Assembly: GCA_016932075.1 (NCBI GenBank)
Contig: JAFGDP010000008.1
Location: 1 to 7,779 of the forward strand
Direction: 5' to 3'
Origin: Chitinispirillaceae bacterium
Lineage (GTDB): Bacteria > Fibrobacterota > Chitinivibrionia > Chitinivibrionales > Chitinispirillaceae
Length of the DNA stretch: 7,779 nt
The notes beneath the pieces were generated by a model that had not been told where the DNA came from, did no database searches, and saw nothing but the letters and a program-made list of their open reading frames with translations. Position numbers and translations under genes: made by a program. Below are positions 5,671 through 7,779 of this stretch, piece after piece. How positions within the stretch are numbered: position 1 is the stretch's first letter; each line of letters begins with the position of its first letter.

Positions 5671-7779
5671 TTGTTGTTTTAATTCCTTGATCTTTTCCTG
5701 CTCGAGTTCAATGTTGCGCTTCGCCTCGATCTCGATACGCGAGAGCATCTTGATCTTCTCCGCGGCTGAAGTCTGCATTTTCATGATGTTCTGGATGCGC
5801 CGCAATTCCCGCCTGGTTTGCTCGTCTTCAGGCACGAACGCCAGCGAGGATTCTCTCATCTCCGTCGTGCCTGCTTTCGTCGTACCGCCGGCAGAGACGT
5901 CTGCAGCCGGTTTAGGTTTCGGAACCCATTGCACGATCTCCGCATTCAGCATTTCGTCATCAGGCTTGATGGCTTTAATCCTTTCCCGCGCCTTGTCAAG
6001 CCACGCGTTCGGGACAATGCCGAGTTCCTTTGCGGCCTTCACGACCTCCTCGTACTTTGGAAGAGCTGCGTCCAGCGCCTGGAGCCATCGTTCTTCAAGC
6101 AGTTCGGAATAGGCATCCTGTTCCTCTTTTGAAAGGTTCCTGGGCACCGGCGCGCTTTTCAATATCCGGCCCACCTCTTCCATAATGTCGGCTTTGCGGA
6201 ACATCATCTCCATGAATTGATCGATCGACTTTTCCACATAGATGCCGGTTATGTTCTGGTCGTGCGCCCACTGGATATTCTTATAGAAATACTCCTGCGC
6301 TTTCTGATAGTATTTGTCAAGGCTCGAGAGGATTTTCACTTTCGATGCGATCTTTTCAGCGGCGTTCCCGAAAAGCGTCTGGCCTGCCACCGCTGCCGCC
6401 ATGTCGACGAAACCCCTGCCGATCATATAGGTAGAACGTATCGTCCACTCCTCAATGCCTATTTCAATTGCCTTCGCGTAGTATTTTGCGGGTTCCTGGA
6501 GGGCATTGGTCTTTCCCTTGACACGCTCCTTCATCTCCCTCTCGTTCCGCGCCTCAAGCTGCATCTGGAGGAATCTATCATAATGGATGTCTCCGATTTT
6601 GCAGTAAGCCTCCGCGATATCACCCATATCGATATCGCTGCCTTTGCGGAATTTCTCGAATACCGACACCGCCATCATATAGTTCTTTTCAGCTTCGGCG
6701 AAGTTATTCATCGCCATAAATGCATTGCCGGCCTTGACCAGCGCCTGCACCTGCTTGAACCGGTCGCTGGTGAACTGCCGGGCATAATCGGAAAAAACAG
6801 CTGCCATCTCGGCGCGCTGTTCCATCTTCTCGTAGCAAAGGCCCACCGAGAAAAAAGCCTCGGCGGCATATTCGGATTCAGGGAAACGCTTGGCCAGCGT
6901 AAGGTACACATTGATCGCCTCGGTGTATATTTTCGCCTTTTCGAACATGAGCCCGGCATTATACAGCGCCTGGGGCGTCTTGGGATCATTGCCATACCGT
7001 TCAAAAATAATCTCAAACATCCTGCCGGCCCGGTCAAACCGGTTCAGCTTCTGGTAGCACTCTGAAGCGGCGGAAAGACTGGGGATGGCGAACGACGGCT
7101 TGGTAATTGCATTGGCCGCCGCCTCGTAGACATCGGCCGCCCTGTCCAGGTTATTCGCCATTTTATAGTTTTCTGCGGACCGGAGAAACGACTTTTCACG
7201 CAGCGTCGATTTGGGAAACTTGGCGGTAAGACTCATGAATATGTCCGCCGCCGCATCGAATTTCTTCAAGTCTTCATAGCAGACTCCGGCCTGGAACCAT
7301 GCGCGGTCGGCGATTTTTGTCGTCGGGAATTCGGCCGCAATCGATTTATAGGCCTCGGCAGCAGCAGATTTGTCCCCGCTCTTCTCATAAGATTCGGCTT
7401 TTTTATACGTAGCCCCCGCCGCGAGGTCGATCATTTCCAGCTGCTCCGGGCTTTCAGGCTTCTGCCGTGCGATAAGCTGGCGGTACATTTTCATGGCAAG
7501 GTCATACTGCCCTGAACCGGAGTAGCAGTTGGCGAGCATGCGGACCGACTTGTCCGCGAGTTTTGACGAGGGGTAACTTTCACTTATCTGCCTGAAGACC
7601 CTGATGGCGTTGTCAAAGGATTTCGCCCCGTAGTGGATATTCGCCGCGAGATAGAGCACCTCCGCCGCGTTCGAACTTTTCGGGAAATGGGACTGGAACT
7701 TTTCGGCGTAGTCAAGGAGCTTTTTTGTCTCCGGGAGAGCGTACACCTGCTCCTCGCTCATCCCCCTGCTGGCGATCGC
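5662..7779 (-). CDS. TPR-repeat scaffold protein with C-terminal coiled coil (5' end outside window)
   Basis: Large tetratricopeptide-repeat protein, at least 705 residues visible. The frame stays open to the right edge. The first ATG (7761) is preceded directly by GGGGG, too close for a ribosome site, and the sequence there is already repeat-like, so the N-terminus and any signal peptide are outside the window. Counting from that ATG, degenerate TPR units run through about residues 10-370, with typical pairs such as AWFQAGVCYEDLKKFDAAAD, ALYNAGLMFEKAKIYTEAIN and AFFSVGLCYEKMEQRAEMAA, and FP-S/E-K linkers as in YbgF/CpoB- and BamD-like periplasmic TPR proteins. Residues 380-600 are helical but poorly TPR-like, and 605-645 is a Pro/Ala/Thr-rich linker. 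Residues 645-699 are a charged coiled coil ending KELKQQLQ. It precedes exbB by 131 bp on the same strand. TPR proteins accompany both Tol-Pal and Agl/Glt clusters, so a scaffold role for the motor is a reasonable inference. Confidence 0.85.
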   Translation of the reverse strand, partial: AIASRGMSEEQVYALPETKKLLDYAEKFQSHFPKSSNAAEVLYLAANIHYGAKSFDNAIRVFRQISESYPSSKLADKSVRMLANCYSGSGQYDLAMKMYRQLIARQKPESPEQLEMIDLAAGATYKKAESYEKSGDKSAAAEAYKSIAAEFPTTKIADRAWFQAGVCYEDLKKFDAAADIFMSLTAKFPKSTLREKSFLRSAENYKMANNLDRAADVYEAAANAITKPSFAIPSLSAASECYQKLNRFDRAGRMFEIIFERYGNDPKTPQALYNAGLMFEKAKIYTEAINVYLTLAKRFPESEYAAEAFFSVGLCYEKMEQRAEMAAVFSDYARQFTSDRFKQVQALVKAGNAFMAMNNFAEAEKNYMMAVSVFEKFRKGSDIDMGDIAEAYCKIGDIHYDRFLQMQLEARNEREMKERVKGKTNALQEPAKYYAKAIEIGIEEWTIRSTYMIGRGFVDMAAAVAGQTLFGNAAEKIASKVKILSSLDKYYQKAQEYFYKNIQWAHDQNITGIYVEKSIDQFMEMMFRKADIMEEVGRILKSAPVPRNLSKEEQDAYSELLEERWLQALDAALPKYEEVVKAAKELGIVPNAWLDKARERIKAIKPDDEMLNAEIVQWVPKPKPAADVSAGGTTKAGTTEMRESSLAFVPEDEQTRRELRRIQNIMKMQTSAAEKIKMLSRIEIEAKRNIELEQEKIKELKQQLQ

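Noticed and set aside
6217..7065. A 282-codon open frame on the plus strand inside the TPR gene
   Set aside because: It is fully antisense to a convincing TPR coding region, has no recognisable domain or ribosome site, and is rich in His/Arg/Leu as expected for a mirror frame of a repetitive gene.
1..7779. tRNA, rRNA, insertion sequence, CRISPR array or phage genes
   Set aside because: No cloverleaf, rRNA-like, transposase, terminal-inverted-repeat or regularly spaced repeat pattern was seen on either strand.

Overview
The window looks like chromosomal DNA from a diderm (Gram-negative-type) bacterium of roughly balanced base composition. The evidence is a set of envelope genes: two outer-membrane beta-barrel proteins, a TPR scaffold protein, and an ExbB/ExbD/TonB-like motor. 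The TonB-like protein has the architecture of AgmX/PglI (GltJ)-type proteins of Myxococcota. The overall style (PorT-like and PorV/FadL-like barrels, glycine-rich AgmX-like protein, TPR gene in front) also fits Fibrobacterota/FCB-group or related uncultured lineages. The phylum cannot be fixed from the sequence alone.

Layout. At the left edge (1-636, plus strand) is the 3' part of a PorT-type outer-membrane beta-barrel gene. A 90-bp gap follows, holding a weak hairpin and a possible tiny ORF. All other genes lie on the minus strand and are read from right to left. First is the 3' part of a long TPR gene (5662-7779, entering from the right edge). Next is a 131-bp spacer with a plausible sigma70-type promoter and an odd leader. 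Then come an ExbB/TolQ/MotA-family channel gene (4904-5530), a 151-bp spacer with an imperfect 24-bp direct repeat, a 7-bp-stem inverted repeat and a possible 43-codon ORF, a long ExbD-like gene (3943-4752), a second ExbD-like gene (3437-3940), and an AgmX/TonB-like gene (2085-3434, GTG start). Last, after 116 bp, is a secreted outer-membrane-barrel-like gene (727-1968) that converges on the plus-strand gene.

Working model (inference). ExbB plus two non-identical ExbD subunits would form a proton-driven inner-membrane motor. The AgmX-like protein would cross the inner membrane, with a cytoplasmic N-terminal domain and a periplasmic TonB-like C-terminal domain, and carry force toward the outer membrane. 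The TPR protein and the barrel protein are candidate periplasmic and outer-membrane partners. The combination resembles Agl/Glt-type machines more than a textbook TonB or Tol-Pal system.

Two features stand out. The long ExbD paralogue has Asn where ExbD/TolR/MotB proteins carry the proton-binding transmembrane Asp, while its neighbour keeps the Asp. The AgmX-like protein begins with a domain that looks like the C-terminal domain of ribosomal protein L7/L12.
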